Source: Candidatus Enterococcus willemsii (GTDB lineage: Bacteria; Bacillota; Bacilli; Lactobacillales; Enterococcaceae). Taken from it: a stretch of 64,000 bases of DNA. The stretch is from assembly GCF_009933335.1 (NCBI RefSeq), contig NZ_MAEL01000010.1, positions 54,548 through 118,547 on the forward strand. Direction: 5' to 3'. Below, in pieces: positions 49,478 through 57,925 of this stretch. Position 1 is the first letter of the stretch; every line of letters starts with the position of its first letter. The notes beneath the pieces are model-generated. The model made no database searches, was not told the DNA's origin, and was given only the letters and a program-made list of their open reading frames with translations. A program made the position numbers and the translations under genes.

Positions 49478-49517
49478 TTATAAAATGTATATTAATACAT
49501 TTTATAAAAAGTTGCAA
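49478..49517 (-). promoter_or_regulatory. Importer operon promoter overlapped by a 30-base palindrome
   Basis: On the minus strand, TTGCAA (49512-49517), a 17-base spacer and TAATAT (49489-49494) form a promoter. It overlaps a perfect inverted repeat of 13-base arms (TTATAAAATGTAT / ATACATTTTATAA, 49478-49507) around ATTA. A dimeric repressor bound there would cover the -10 box. The regulator is unknown. Confidence 0.7.
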
Positions 49518-49601
49518 GCTTTTTTGAATGTTTATACGAAAAAATAGCTGATTTTTTCATGAAAAAGCAAAAATATGTATATTTATTGCAAGTGAAACAA
49601 T

Positions 49602-49631
49602 TTGTCTGCTAAAAGCAAAAAGTGTTATCAT
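49602..49631 (+). promoter_or_regulatory. Probable promoter of the aldo/keto reductase gene
   Basis: TTGTCT (49602-49607), an 18-base spacer and TATCAT (49626-49631), about 56 bases before the start codon. Confidence 0.6.
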
Positions 49632-49687
49632 AGAAGAAAGGGCTATCTTTTTTAGGGTAGCTACAATCATTAATAGGAGGAATCAGG

Positions 49688-50536
49688 ATGAGTTTAAGTG
49701 ATACGTATACGTTAGCAAATGGTGTCGAAATTCCAGTTGTCGGATTTGGTACATGGCAAACGCCAGATGGAGAGGTAGCTGAACGTTCTGTTTTAGCTGC
49801 ATTAAAAGCTGGTTATCGTCATATTGATACAGCAGCTGCTTATAAAAATGAAGCATCTGTTGGTCGAGGCATTGCCAAAAGTGGAATTCCACGAGAAGAA
49901 ATTTTTGTCACTACGAAATTATGGAATGATGCTCATTCCTATGAAGCAGCGAAAAAAGCGATTGATGATTCATTAGGAAAATTAGATGTGGGCTATTTGG
50001 ACTTATATCTCATTCATTGGCCAAATCCCGCTGCTATTCGTGAGAATTGGAAAGAAGGAAATGCGGAAGCTTGGCGTGCCATGGAAGAAGCAGTAGAAGC
50101 AGGGAAAATCCGTGCCATTGGTGTTTCGAACTTTATGCCTCACCATTTAGATGCATTGTTAGAAACAGCCAAGATTCAACCGGTTGTAAATCAAATTTAT
50201 TTAAACCCAAGTGATGCACAAGAAGAAGTGGTGGCATATAATAAAGCCCACAATATTTTAAGTGAAGCATACAGTCCTTTAGGCACAGGTGATATTTTTA
50301 CGATTCCAGAACTAAAAACAATTGCTGAAAAATATCAGAAGACTGTTGCTCAAATAGTCTTACGTTGGAGCTTACAACATGGCTTCTTGCCATTGCCAAA
50401 ATCAGTGAACGAAGACCGCATTATTGAAAATGCACAATTGTTTGATTTTGAATTAAGTGATGAAGACATGCAAGCCATTGATCAGTTAAAAGGGACAGCT
50501 GGGCAAGCCTCAAATCCAGATGAAAAAGCCTTCTAA
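49688..50536 (+). CDS. Aldo/keto reductase
   Basis: The 282-residue NADPH-dependent reductase has the AKR tetrad in context: HIDTAAAYKNE (Asp, Tyr), FVTTKLWND (Lys) and LYLIHWPNP (His), and the cofactor segment LPKSVNEDRIIEN. It resembles 2,5-diketo-D-gluconate/methylglyoxal-type reductases of Firmicutes. Substrates of this group are broad, so a specific reaction is not claimed. It is a single gene with its own promoter and terminator. Confidence 0.92.
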   Translation: MSLSDTYTLANGVEIPVVGFGTWQTPDGEVAERSVLAALKAGYRHIDTAAAYKNEASVGRGIAKSGIPREEIFVTTKLWNDAHSYEAAKKAIDDSLGKLDVGYLDLYLIHWPNPAAIRENWKEGNAEAWRAMEEAVEAGKIRAIGVSNFMPHHLDALLETAKIQPVVNQIYLNPSDAQEEVVAYNKAHNILSEAYSPLGTGDIFTIPELKTIAEKYQKTVAQIVLRWSLQHGFLPLPKSVNEDRIIENAQLFDFELSDEDMQAIDQLKGTAGQASNPDEKAF

Positions 50537-50544
50537 TAATTGGG

Positions 50545-50579
50545 AACTATCCAAGCGTAGATGTTTGGATAGTTTTTTT
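50545..50579 (+). terminator. Intrinsic terminator after the aldo/keto reductase gene
   Basis: AACTATCCAA pairs with TTGGATAGTT and is followed by Ts. Confidence 0.87.
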
Positions 50580-50683
50580 ATTATATCGAGCTAACAAAAT
50601 TCATCGCCCATCTATCAATAATGAAAGGTCATTAGTATCTTTTTCGTGCTACACTTTGTTTATTCAATAGATGGAGGGACATA

Positions 50684-51463
50684 ATGGAAAAGAAATTTAG
50701 TTTAACTGGGTATCAAATAAAATTAATTGGCATTATTTTAATGGTAGGAGATCACGTGTATGAGATGTTTAATTACGTAAATCCACCGACTATTTTAAAT
50801 ATGTTTGGTCGAATTGTATTACCAATCTTCTTATTTATGAGTGCGGAAGGATTTTATTATACGCGCAATCGTTTGAAATATATGTCACGCTTGTTGATTG
50901 GTTTTTGGGGAATGAATTTAGGAAATTTGGTTATTCCTAAAATCTTTCCGATGAATGAAGTAACAATCATTAATAATGTGTTTGGTACGTTGTTTTTAGC
51001 GACGTTGGTCATGTATAGTATCGAAGCTTGTAAACAAAAACAATGGGTAAAAGGTATTGCATTGGTCTTATTGCCGTTACTAATTGCCATCCCATTCTTA
51101 GTCACGATGTCTTCAGATACCGTTAGTATGGCATCTGTGTATCTCTTACAAGTTTTTCCTTCTTATTTAACCGTTGAAGGTGGATTCTTAAGTGTGTTGC
51201 TTGGGGTTCTGTTTTATTTGTTGAGAGAAAAGCGAGCATTACAGTTTTTAGCATTACTTGTTGTGTCAGTAGTGACAACTGGTTTTGATTTTAGTCACTT
51301 GTTGTCAAATTATCAATGGATGATGGTCTTTGCCGTCGTACCATTAGCTTTGTATAACGGACAAAAAGGGCGTGGCGATAAATATTTCTTCTATACCTTC
51401 TATCCAGCGCATATTTATGGTTTGTATATACTCTCTTACTTTTATTTAAATTATTGGATGTAG
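50684..51463 (+). CDS. TraX-family membrane protein
   Basis: This 259-residue protein has about eight membrane segments and the TraX opening (LTGYQIKLIGIILMVGDHVYEMF, with FGRIVLPIFLFMSAEGFYYTRNR) and ending (YTFYPAHIYGLYIL). TraX on the F plasmid acetylates pilin; chromosomal homologues are common in lactic acid bacteria and are thought to be acyltransferases of the envelope, with unknown targets. No conjugation gene is nearby. GGAGGG precedes the ATG. Confidence 0.88.
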   Translation: MEKKFSLTGYQIKLIGIILMVGDHVYEMFNYVNPPTILNMFGRIVLPIFLFMSAEGFYYTRNRLKYMSRLLIGFWGMNLGNLVIPKIFPMNEVTIINNVFGTLFLATLVMYSIEACKQKQWVKGIALVLLPLLIAIPFLVTMSSDTVSMASVYLLQVFPSYLTVEGGFLSVLLGVLFYLLREKRALQFLALLVVSVVTTGFDFSHLLSNYQWMMVFAVVPLALYNGQKGRGDKYFFYTFYPAHIYGLYILSYFYLNYWM

Positions 51464-51512
51464 AAAAAAGCACTTAAGAAGACGTGTTACGCGTCTTTTT
51501 AAGTGCTTTTTT
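51464..51512. terminator. Bidirectional terminator
   Basis: GCACTTAAGAAGACG pairs with CGTCTTTTTAAGTGC, flanked by A- and T-runs, between the convergent TraX-like gene and the frameshifted gene. Confidence 0.88.
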
Positions 51513-52308
51513 TTATTTGACAACTGTCCATTCGTCAATGGATTTGCCGTCTTTATCTTTTAATACGAGCCAACTGTTGGTTCCTGCATAATACAAGAAG
51601 TGACCGACTTCATTGACACTTTTTAAAACAACGTCTTCTGTTGTCACAAAGTTCTCAATTTTGTCTGCATGTTCTTCACGTAATTGTTTCGTGAAGCGGG
51701 CAGCTAAGCCAAGGGAACCATCTTTGTTTAAGGGGACGTCTTTTCGTAGCTTGGCGCCTTTTTTGATGCGCATTTCATTGCGTTTTTGCCAAATAACTGT
51801 GGCTTGACTATCAAAGTCATCTACGTAAAATTCAATGGTACTAACTGCTTTCTTCCATCGATGCTGTGCTTTAGCGGGAGCGGCTTTTTTTGGTTTCTCA
51901 GATGCTTTGATGGAGAAGCCGAATTTATCAAGAATAGTTAGAATAACTTCTTGATAAGCAGACGTACTATTGTAATAATTTGCAGGGATAGGTTCATGTT
52001 GATGTTTGGTCAGTTTCAGTCCAGCTTCATCGGCGGTTTGCATGAAGCGTTGCGCAAGAAAGTTTTGTTCGATATCCCAAGGAGGAGTAATTTGTACGAA
52101 TGTATCAAAAGACGTTCGCGTTGTTAATTTTTCCTCGGCGACGCCCACTTCTTTTAACGCGTGTTCTTTAAATAGTAGATAGACGCTTTTTTCAGGATTG
52201 AATAAAGATTTATCGTTACTGTAAAAAAATTGTTAGTTGGCCTTGTTCCTCATTTAAAGTAATGGCTACTTTTTCTTTGGACAATGAAAGAGATGCTTGA
52301 ATCGTCAT
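51513..52308 (-). pseudogene. Unknown protein gene interrupted by a one-base frameshift
   Basis: A gene starts at the ATG at 52308 behind GAGGAG (52318-52323) and reads 30 codons before a stop. The interruption is at the A7 run at 52223-52229 on the plus strand. Dropping one base there continues the frame without a stop (…TIFYSNDKSLFNPEKSVYLL…) into the long frame ending at 51513, giving a protein of about 264 residues. I do not recognise the family. The product is soluble, with a basic alanine/lysine-rich linker near the middle (PKKAAPAKAQHRWKK) and a C-terminal part with HFLYYAGTNSWLVLKDKDG. It may be a real pseudogene, a phase-variable gene or a sequencing error. The divergent neighbour at 52395 is also poorly known. 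Confidence 0.8.
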
Positions 52309-52394
52309 AGTGGTTGCTCCTCGCTAAATTAGTCTGTTTTGTATTATTATAGCAGTAGGAAAAAGTTGTGGAAAGAAAAAAAGGAGTAGGTAAA

Positions 52395-53039
52395 ATGAGT
52401 GAAGTATTAGCGAAGAAACTGCGTCTGTCTCTTGAAGAGCCGATTGTGGTTATTCACCAACCAGATACAAATTATTTTTCTGATTTTCAAGTGATAGAAG
52501 GGTTTCCCAAAGAACCAGTTTCCACGGTTATTTTATTTGTTAAAACGTTAGAAGAAATGAAAGAATCTGTTGAGCGTCTCATAGCTACTGAAGCTGTTGC
52601 AATGAATGGACGTGTATTGATTTGCTATCCTAAAAAAGGCAACAAAGTGTTAGATACTTATGTGCATCGTGACGATATTTTTCCAGCATTGCAAGTGACA
52701 AGCGAGGGTTTTATTAAAGGAACAGATTTTAAATTTAATCAAATGGTCAAGTTAGATGATACGTATACCATTGTAGGAATGAAACGCACCGCGAAAAAGA
52801 AAGCTAAAACTAACGAAACGAAAATTGATTACAATGATTACCGTCCACAATTGGAAGAAGCACTTGCCAATGAACCTGAGGCGCTGTCATTTTTCCAACA
52901 ATTAGCACCCGGTTATCAGAAAAAATGGTTAACTTACGTGTATAGTGCCAAACGTGCTGCTACCCAAGAAAAACGCTTGGCAGAAACTACAGATTTGCTA
53001 AAGAAAAAGATAAAGGCCAAAGAATTGATGCCAAAATAA
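52395..53039 (+). CDS. YdeI/OmpD-associated-like protein
   Basis: The 214-residue protein has no signal or membrane segment. Its N-terminal part (about 1-140) has no family I recognise. Its C-terminal end resembles the YdeI/OmpD-associated domain (LAPGYQKKWLTYVYSAKRAATQEKRLAE), a family of unclear function. The start is the ATG at 52395 behind AAAGGAG. It is divergent from the frameshifted gene and 27 bases ahead of an esterase gene, so those two may be co-transcribed. Confidence 0.7.
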   Translation: MSEVLAKKLRLSLEEPIVVIHQPDTNYFSDFQVIEGFPKEPVSTVILFVKTLEEMKESVERLIATEAVAMNGRVLICYPKKGNKVLDTYVHRDDIFPALQVTSEGFIKGTDFKFNQMVKLDDTYTIVGMKRTAKKKAKTNETKIDYNDYRPQLEEALANEPEALSFFQQLAPGYQKKWLTYVYSAKRAATQEKRLAETTDLLKKKIKAKELMPK

Positions 53040-53066
53040 AAATATATTTTACGAGGAGAAGAGGAC

Positions 53067-53948
53067 ATGCAAAAAAAGATTACCATTGAACGGAAAAAAC
53101 CAGTCTTGAACTTAATCCCGGAAATTGTCTATGGACATCGAGTGGAAGGCAGTAATGCGGTCTACCGTCCATTAAGTTTAAGCTTGATGCGTCCGCGAAC
53201 ATCTTTTCCATATGATGAAAAGTACACGGATTTTCCTGTGATTATTTGGTTATGTGGAGGAAGTTTCTCGGCAATGGATCGCAATGTCTGGACCCCAGAA
53301 CTGGCATGGTTTGCAAAAAAAGGATTTGCTGTTGCGAGTATAGATTATAGTGTGACGGCGCAGACAAAATTTCCCAATCAGATTGAAGATGTGAAATTAG
53401 CCATTCGCTATTTGAAAGCGCATAGTGAAGAATTTGGCTTGGACCCACAACGGTTTGTTGTGATGGGAGAATCGGCAGGTGGTTATTTAGCCGCTTTAGT
53501 TGGTGCTACAGCTAACACACGCGAGTACGACAAAGGCGATTACTTGAAATATTCAAGTCGAGTTAAAGCAGTTGTTCCTTGGTATCCATTAGTATCTGTG
53601 CCAGCTTTTTTAGCTGAAGTTCCACGTTTTTCTTTGCGAAAATTCCGTTTACGAGAAGCGATTCATGAATTGACGCAAGTCAATGTCCCATTGGACGCAT
53701 TAAATTACCCGGATGTGACCAAATTTATTACTGGGCAAACGCCACCGTTTCTAATTTTGCATGGTGATGCTGACACGATTGTACCAGTTAGTCAAAGCCA
53801 ATTATTGTATGATGCGTTGCAAGCAGCAGGTGTACACTCTGAGTTTTATATTTTTGAAGGTGCTGAACATGCTGATGCCCCTTTTACCCAAGATGAGACC
53901 AAAGAATTAATTCTGGCATTTTTACATCAAGTATTAGCTACAAAATAA
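53067..53948 (+). CDS. Alpha/beta hydrolase (esterase/lipase family)
   Basis: The 293-residue protein shows the hormone-sensitive-lipase/BD-FAE layout: the oxyanion segment VIIWLCGGSFSAMDRN, the nucleophile serine in GESAGGYLAA, the acid in HGDADTIVP and the histidine in GAEHADAPF. It probably cleaves short-chain carboxyl esters. No signal peptide is present. GAGGAGAGG precedes the ATG. Confidence 0.88.
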   Translation: MQKKITIERKKPVLNLIPEIVYGHRVEGSNAVYRPLSLSLMRPRTSFPYDEKYTDFPVIIWLCGGSFSAMDRNVWTPELAWFAKKGFAVASIDYSVTAQTKFPNQIEDVKLAIRYLKAHSEEFGLDPQRFVVMGESAGGYLAALVGATANTREYDKGDYLKYSSRVKAVVPWYPLVSVPAFLAEVPRFSLRKFRLREAIHELTQVNVPLDALNYPDVTKFITGQTPPFLILHGDADTIVPVSQSQLLYDALQAAGVHSEFYIFEGAEHADAPFTQDETKELILAFLHQVLATK

Positions 53949-53955
53949 GAGTTTT

Positions 53956-54001
53956 AAAAATTCCGTCCTGTAAATATCAGGATGGAATTTTTGTTTTTTT
54001 C
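53956..54001 (+). terminator. Intrinsic terminator after the esterase gene
   Basis: AAAAATTCCGTCCTG pairs with CAGGATGGAATTTTT and is followed by Ts. Confidence 0.85.
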
Positions 54002-54065
54002 CTCTAGTTGCATTTACTGATTTACTCGTTTATCATAAAAATAAAGAAGGGAAAAGGTGAAATAT

Positions 54066-54899
54066 ATGACAATTAAAGGTATTGTGTTAGATATTGATGG
54101 TACATTACTATCAAATGAAAAGGTTATCACTGAAAAAACAAAACAAGCGTTGATTCAAGCGCAAGAAAATGGGATTCGTGTCATCTTGGCTTCTGGACGT
54201 CCGACAACTGGGATGTACCACTTAGCCAAGGAATTAAAAATGACAGAATATGAAGGGTTGCTCGTTTCCTTTAATGGGGCTTGTGTTGTTGATTGCAAAA
54301 CAGACGATATCTTATTTAATCAAACATTAGCAATCGAGGATGCACAAGAAGTACTAGCACACTTGAAGCAATTTGATGTGCGACCAATGATTAATAAAGA
54401 TGAGTACATGTATGTAACAGATGTATACAATAATTATGTTCAATTACCAGAAGGACCATTCAATATCTTTGAATATGAATCACGTGGTGGGAATTTTAAA
54501 CTGTGCGAAGTAGACGATTTGGCAACTTTTGCCGATTTTCCATTAAATAAAATCTTAGTTGTTGGTGAAATAGACTACTTGCAAGAGAATCATCAGGCGC
54601 TGAGTGCCCCATTTAAAGAGCGTTTAAGTGCAATGTTTACAGCACCTTTCTATTTTGAATTTACCGATAAAGGTATTGATAAAGCCAAAGCACTTGATAC
54701 GGTGTTACCAACTTTTGATATAAAAGCCGAAGAATTGATTGCCTTTGGTGACGGACATAATGATGCGTCGTTGTTAAGTTATGCGGGCATCGCCGTCGCA
54801 ATGGAAAATGCTGTAGAAGATTTAAAAACTATTGCTGATCACATTACGCTTTCAAATAATGAAGATGGGATTGCCGTTGCTTTAGAAAAATATTTATAA
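54066..54899 (+). CDS. Cof-type HAD phosphatase
   Basis: The 277-residue protein is a Cof/YidA-like HAD hydrolase with a C2 cap: motif I DIDGTLLSN, motif II ASGRPTTG and motif IV AFGDGHNDASLL. Relatives dephosphorylate sugar phosphates and flavin or pyridoxal phosphate. The ATG at 54066 is preferred, 8 bases after AAGG; an upstream in-frame GTG at 54057 lies inside that site. It is 16 bases ahead of the PatB-like gene, so they may form an operon. Confidence 0.9.
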   Translation: MTIKGIVLDIDGTLLSNEKVITEKTKQALIQAQENGIRVILASGRPTTGMYHLAKELKMTEYEGLLVSFNGACVVDCKTDDILFNQTLAIEDAQEVLAHLKQFDVRPMINKDEYMYVTDVYNNYVQLPEGPFNIFEYESRGGNFKLCEVDDLATFADFPLNKILVVGEIDYLQENHQALSAPFKERLSAMFTAPFYFEFTDKGIDKAKALDTVLPTFDIKAEELIAFGDGHNDASLLSYAGIAVAMENAVEDLKTIADHITLSNNEDGIAVALEKYL

Positions 54900-54915
54900 G
54901 AAACGAGGGATTGGA

Positions 54916-56091
54916 TTGAATAAAGAAAAATTTATTGAAACCTATGCGGTTGAACGAAAACAGACAGATTCGACAAAGTGGGATGCCTTAGAAGAACGTT
55001 TTGGTGATGGGGAACTCTTACCGATTTGGGTTGCAGATATGGAATTTGCTGTGCCAAAAACCGTCTCTCAAGCATTAGCAGAGCGCATTCAACATGGCGT
55101 ATTTGGTTATTCTATGGTCACAACAGATTACTTTAAAGCGTATCAAGGGTGGCAACAGCGTCATGCCAAAACAAACTTGCAAGAAGAATGGCTGTCGTTT
55201 TCAACAGGGGTTGTCCAATCGCTATACGATTTGATTGATTGTTTCACTGAAGTGGGCGATGGTGTCATCATTCAACCACCGGTCTACTATCCATTTTTCA
55301 ATGCTATTCAAGACAAGCATCGAACATTAATTACATCGGATTTAAAATTAGAAGCTGGTCGTTACGTGATGGATTTAGCAGATTTCGAAGCAAAAATCAT
55401 TGCACACCAACCAAAATTGTATATTCTTTGTTCACCACATAATCCTGTGGGACGTGTTTGGTCGGAGGAAGAATTGGCTGCGGTTATGGCCATTTGTGAA
55501 AAACATCAAGTCTTAGTCTTAGCTGACGAAATTCATTCAGATATTGTCTTCCAACCTTTCTGTTCAGCAGTGATGGTTGAAAATGGTCGTTTCTTAGACC
55601 GCTTGATTTTAGTGAACTCTTCGTCAAAAACATTCAATCTAGCGAGTTTGTTAAACTCGCATGTCTGGATTCCTGATGAAACATTACGGACTCAATACCA
55701 AAATTGGGCAAAAGAATACAAGCAAACGGAAAATAGTTTGATTGGGCAGTTAGCCGCCAAAGTTGCTTATGAAACAGGAGATGAGTGGTTGGAAGGCTTA
55801 CTGGCAACAATTAATAGCAACTACCAATATGCCAAAGAAACATTTGCTGAGAAGCTACCAAACATTCAGGTTACACCTCTAGAAGGCACCTACTTAATGT
55901 GGGTTGACCTCCGTGCGTATGTCGCAGAAGATAAAGTGAAAGAAGTTGTACAAGATACGGCAAAATTAGCGATTGATTTTGGAGAATGGTTCTCACCAGA
56001 TGCCAAAGGTTTTATCCGAATCAATTTAGCAACTACGCCAGCTAATATTGAGCAGGCAGTGACCCAATTAATTGCTGCTATTCAAAAATAA
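54916..56091 (+). CDS. PatB/MalY-type PLP-dependent C-S lyase (cystathionine beta-lyase family)
   Basis: The 391-residue enzyme has the fold type I aminotransferase pattern: the MalY/PatB opening (WDALEERFGDGELLPIWVADMEF), PPVYYPFFNAI, SPHNPVGRVW, ADEIHSDIVF and the PLP-binding lysine in NSSSKTFNLASL. The family cleaves cystathionine, cystine or related thioethers, releasing a thiol, pyruvate and ammonia. The start codon is TTG, chosen because GAGGGA sits five bases upstream. Confidence 0.9.
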   Translation: MNKEKFIETYAVERKQTDSTKWDALEERFGDGELLPIWVADMEFAVPKTVSQALAERIQHGVFGYSMVTTDYFKAYQGWQQRHAKTNLQEEWLSFSTGVVQSLYDLIDCFTEVGDGVIIQPPVYYPFFNAIQDKHRTLITSDLKLEAGRYVMDLADFEAKIIAHQPKLYILCSPHNPVGRVWSEEELAAVMAICEKHQVLVLADEIHSDIVFQPFCSAVMVENGRFLDRLILVNSSSKTFNLASLLNSHVWIPDETLRTQYQNWAKEYKQTENSLIGQLAAKVAYETGDEWLEGLLATINSNYQYAKETFAEKLPNIQVTPLEGTYLMWVDLRAYVAEDKVKEVVQDTAKLAIDFGEWFSPDAKGFIRINLATTPANIEQAVTQLIAAIQK

Positions 56092-56096
56092 AGAAG

Positions 56097-56128
56097 AATC
56101 CTGTCTAGTTTACTAGATGGGATTTTTT
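56097..56128 (+). terminator. Intrinsic terminator after the C-S lyase gene
   Basis: AATCCTGTCTAGT pairs with ACTAGATGGGATT and is followed by Ts. Confidence 0.85.
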
Positions 56129-56219
56129 GCGGTTTTTAGAGTTTCAGCTAGCGAAGGATGAAAACTCGTGATAAGATACCAAATGGTACGTAAAATCTTT
56201 TAGTAAGTGGGGGAACAAT

Positions 56220-57104
56220 GTGAAAAAAATCGTAACAAGTCAACAAGTGCAAGATGCTTTTTTTGTTAGTTTAGGAGCGCTTGTTTTAGCAATCTCAATT
56301 AACTGCATTCTCTTGCCAAATCAAATCGTCGCAGGTGGTGCAAACGGGATTAGTGTTGTAATCAATCATTTATTTGGTTGGAATCCGGCAATTATTTTAT
56401 ACGCTATTAATATTCCATTACTTATTTTATGTTTCTTATTATTAGGAAAAGAAGTCGGTTTAAAAACGATCTTCGGTAGTTTAATTTACCCATTTTTTGT
56501 AGGAATCACATCTCATTTGCCAGTATTAACACACGATCTCTTTTTAGCAGCCTTATTTGGCGGGATTGTAACGGGGATTGGTTTAGGGTTAGTCTTTCGT
56601 GGAAATGCTTCAACTGGTGGAACAGCTATTATTTCACAAATCGTGCATAAATATCTTCATGTGTCTTTAGGAGTCGCTATTTTATTTGTAGACGGTCTAG
56701 TTATCTTGTCTGCTTTAATTGCTTTTGATACGGATGTGGTACTTTTTTCAATTATTAGTTTATTTTTAATTGGACGTGTCGTAGATATGGTTCAAGTTGG
56801 TTTGGATCGCTCGAAGAATGTCATGATTATTTCACCAAAATATGCAGAAATCAAAGAAGTGTTGACTACTACTTTGGATAAAGGTGTGACAATCATTCCG
56901 ATTGAAGGTGGATACAGTCAAACATCAAGTAAATTATTGATGACCGTGATGAGTGAGAAAGATTTTCCACAAGTCAAAGAAGCTATTTTAACGATTGATG
57001 AAACAGCCTTCTTTATTACGCTAAATGCAAGTGAAGTCCATGGACGTGGTTTTAGCCTGAAAAAAGTTGTCGATGATTACGGTGTAGAAATGAATCAATT
57101 ATAA
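56220..57104 (+). CDS. YitT-family membrane protein
   Basis: This 294-residue protein has five to six membrane segments (about residues 12-195) and a C-terminal DUF2179 domain (about 215-290, with IIPIEGGYS and FITLNASEVHGRGF). YitT proteins are widespread in Firmicutes; their function is not settled, though transport has been proposed. A GTG start at 56220 follows GGGGGA and no ATG fits better. Confidence 0.9.
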   Translation: MKKIVTSQQVQDAFFVSLGALVLAISINCILLPNQIVAGGANGISVVINHLFGWNPAIILYAINIPLLILCFLLLGKEVGLKTIFGSLIYPFFVGITSHLPVLTHDLFLAALFGGIVTGIGLGLVFRGNASTGGTAIISQIVHKYLHVSLGVAILFVDGLVILSALIAFDTDVVLFSIISLFLIGRVVDMVQVGLDRSKNVMIISPKYAEIKEVLTTTLDKGVTIIPIEGGYSQTSSKLLMTVMSEKDFPQVKEAILTIDETAFFITLNASEVHGRGFSLKKVVDDYGVEMNQL

Positions 57105-57106
57105 GC

Positions 57107-57141
57107 AAAAAGACGATAATCTGTTGGTTATCGTCTTTTTT
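57107..57141 (+). terminator. Intrinsic terminator after the YitT gene
   Basis: AAAGACGATAA pairs with TTATCGTCTTT and runs into Ts. Confidence 0.88.
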
Positions 57142-57175
57142 CATTTATGTTACAATAAAATAAAGGAGGGGTTTG

Positions 57176-57925
57176 ATGATTGAATTTACTGGAGTTAGTA
57201 AACATTACGGGACAAAAAAAGCATTAAATAATTTAAATTTAACGATTCGACAAGGAGAAATTTTTGGGTTTTTAGGACACAATGGGGCTGGGAAATCGAC
57301 AACGATTAAAAGTTTGGTAAGTATTATTCAACCAACAAGTGGCACGATTACTGTTGATGGTTGGGATTTGGCCACGCATCGTTCCGAGATTAAAAAACGA
57401 ATTGGTTACGTACCAGATACGCCTGATTTATTTTTACAATTAACAGCTGGAGAATATTGGGATTTAGTTGCTGCGGCTTACGAAGTGGAGCCGCAATTGA
57501 AAGAAGCACGGATACAATCCTTGGGAAAACTATTTGATATGTTGACTCATCAAGAAGAAACAATCGCAAGTTTTTCTCATGGGATGCGCCAAAAAACAAT
57601 TTTAATCGCTGCCTTACTTTCAGATCCTGATATTTGGATTTTAGATGAACCGTTACAAGGCTTGGATCCACAAGCTGCCTTTGATTTAAAAGAGATGATG
57701 CGGGCACATGCAGCAAAAGGGAAAACTGTCATCTTTTCAACACATGTTTTGGATACTGCTCAGCAATTATGTGATCAACTAGCAATTTTAAAACAAGGAG
57801 AATTGTTGTATAACGGTTCTGTTGCAGATCTATTAGCTACTGCACCTTCGCAATCATTAGAAGCGATTTATTTACAGATGGCTGGCAGACAAGAGGAGGT
57901 TGCTAATGAACAACAAACTGAGTGA
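57176..57925 (+). CDS. ABC transporter ATPase, exporter type
   Basis: The 249-residue ATPase has Walker A (GHNGAGKST), YVPDTPDLFLQLTAGE, signature FSHGMRQKTILI and Walker B (IWILDEPLQGLDP), the ABC-2/ABCA-like exporter group. It pairs with the next gene, overlapping its start by 20 bases. The ATG at 57176 follows AAGGAGGGG. Confidence 0.9.
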   Translation: MIEFTGVSKHYGTKKALNNLNLTIRQGEIFGFLGHNGAGKSTTIKSLVSIIQPTSGTITVDGWDLATHRSEIKKRIGYVPDTPDLFLQLTAGEYWDLVAAAYEVEPQLKEARIQSLGKLFDMLTHQEETIASFSHGMRQKTILIAALLSDPDIWILDEPLQGLDPQAAFDLKEMMRAHAAKGKTVIFSTHVLDTAQQLCDQLAILKQGELLYNGSVADLLATAPSQSLEAIYLQMAGRQEEVANEQQTE

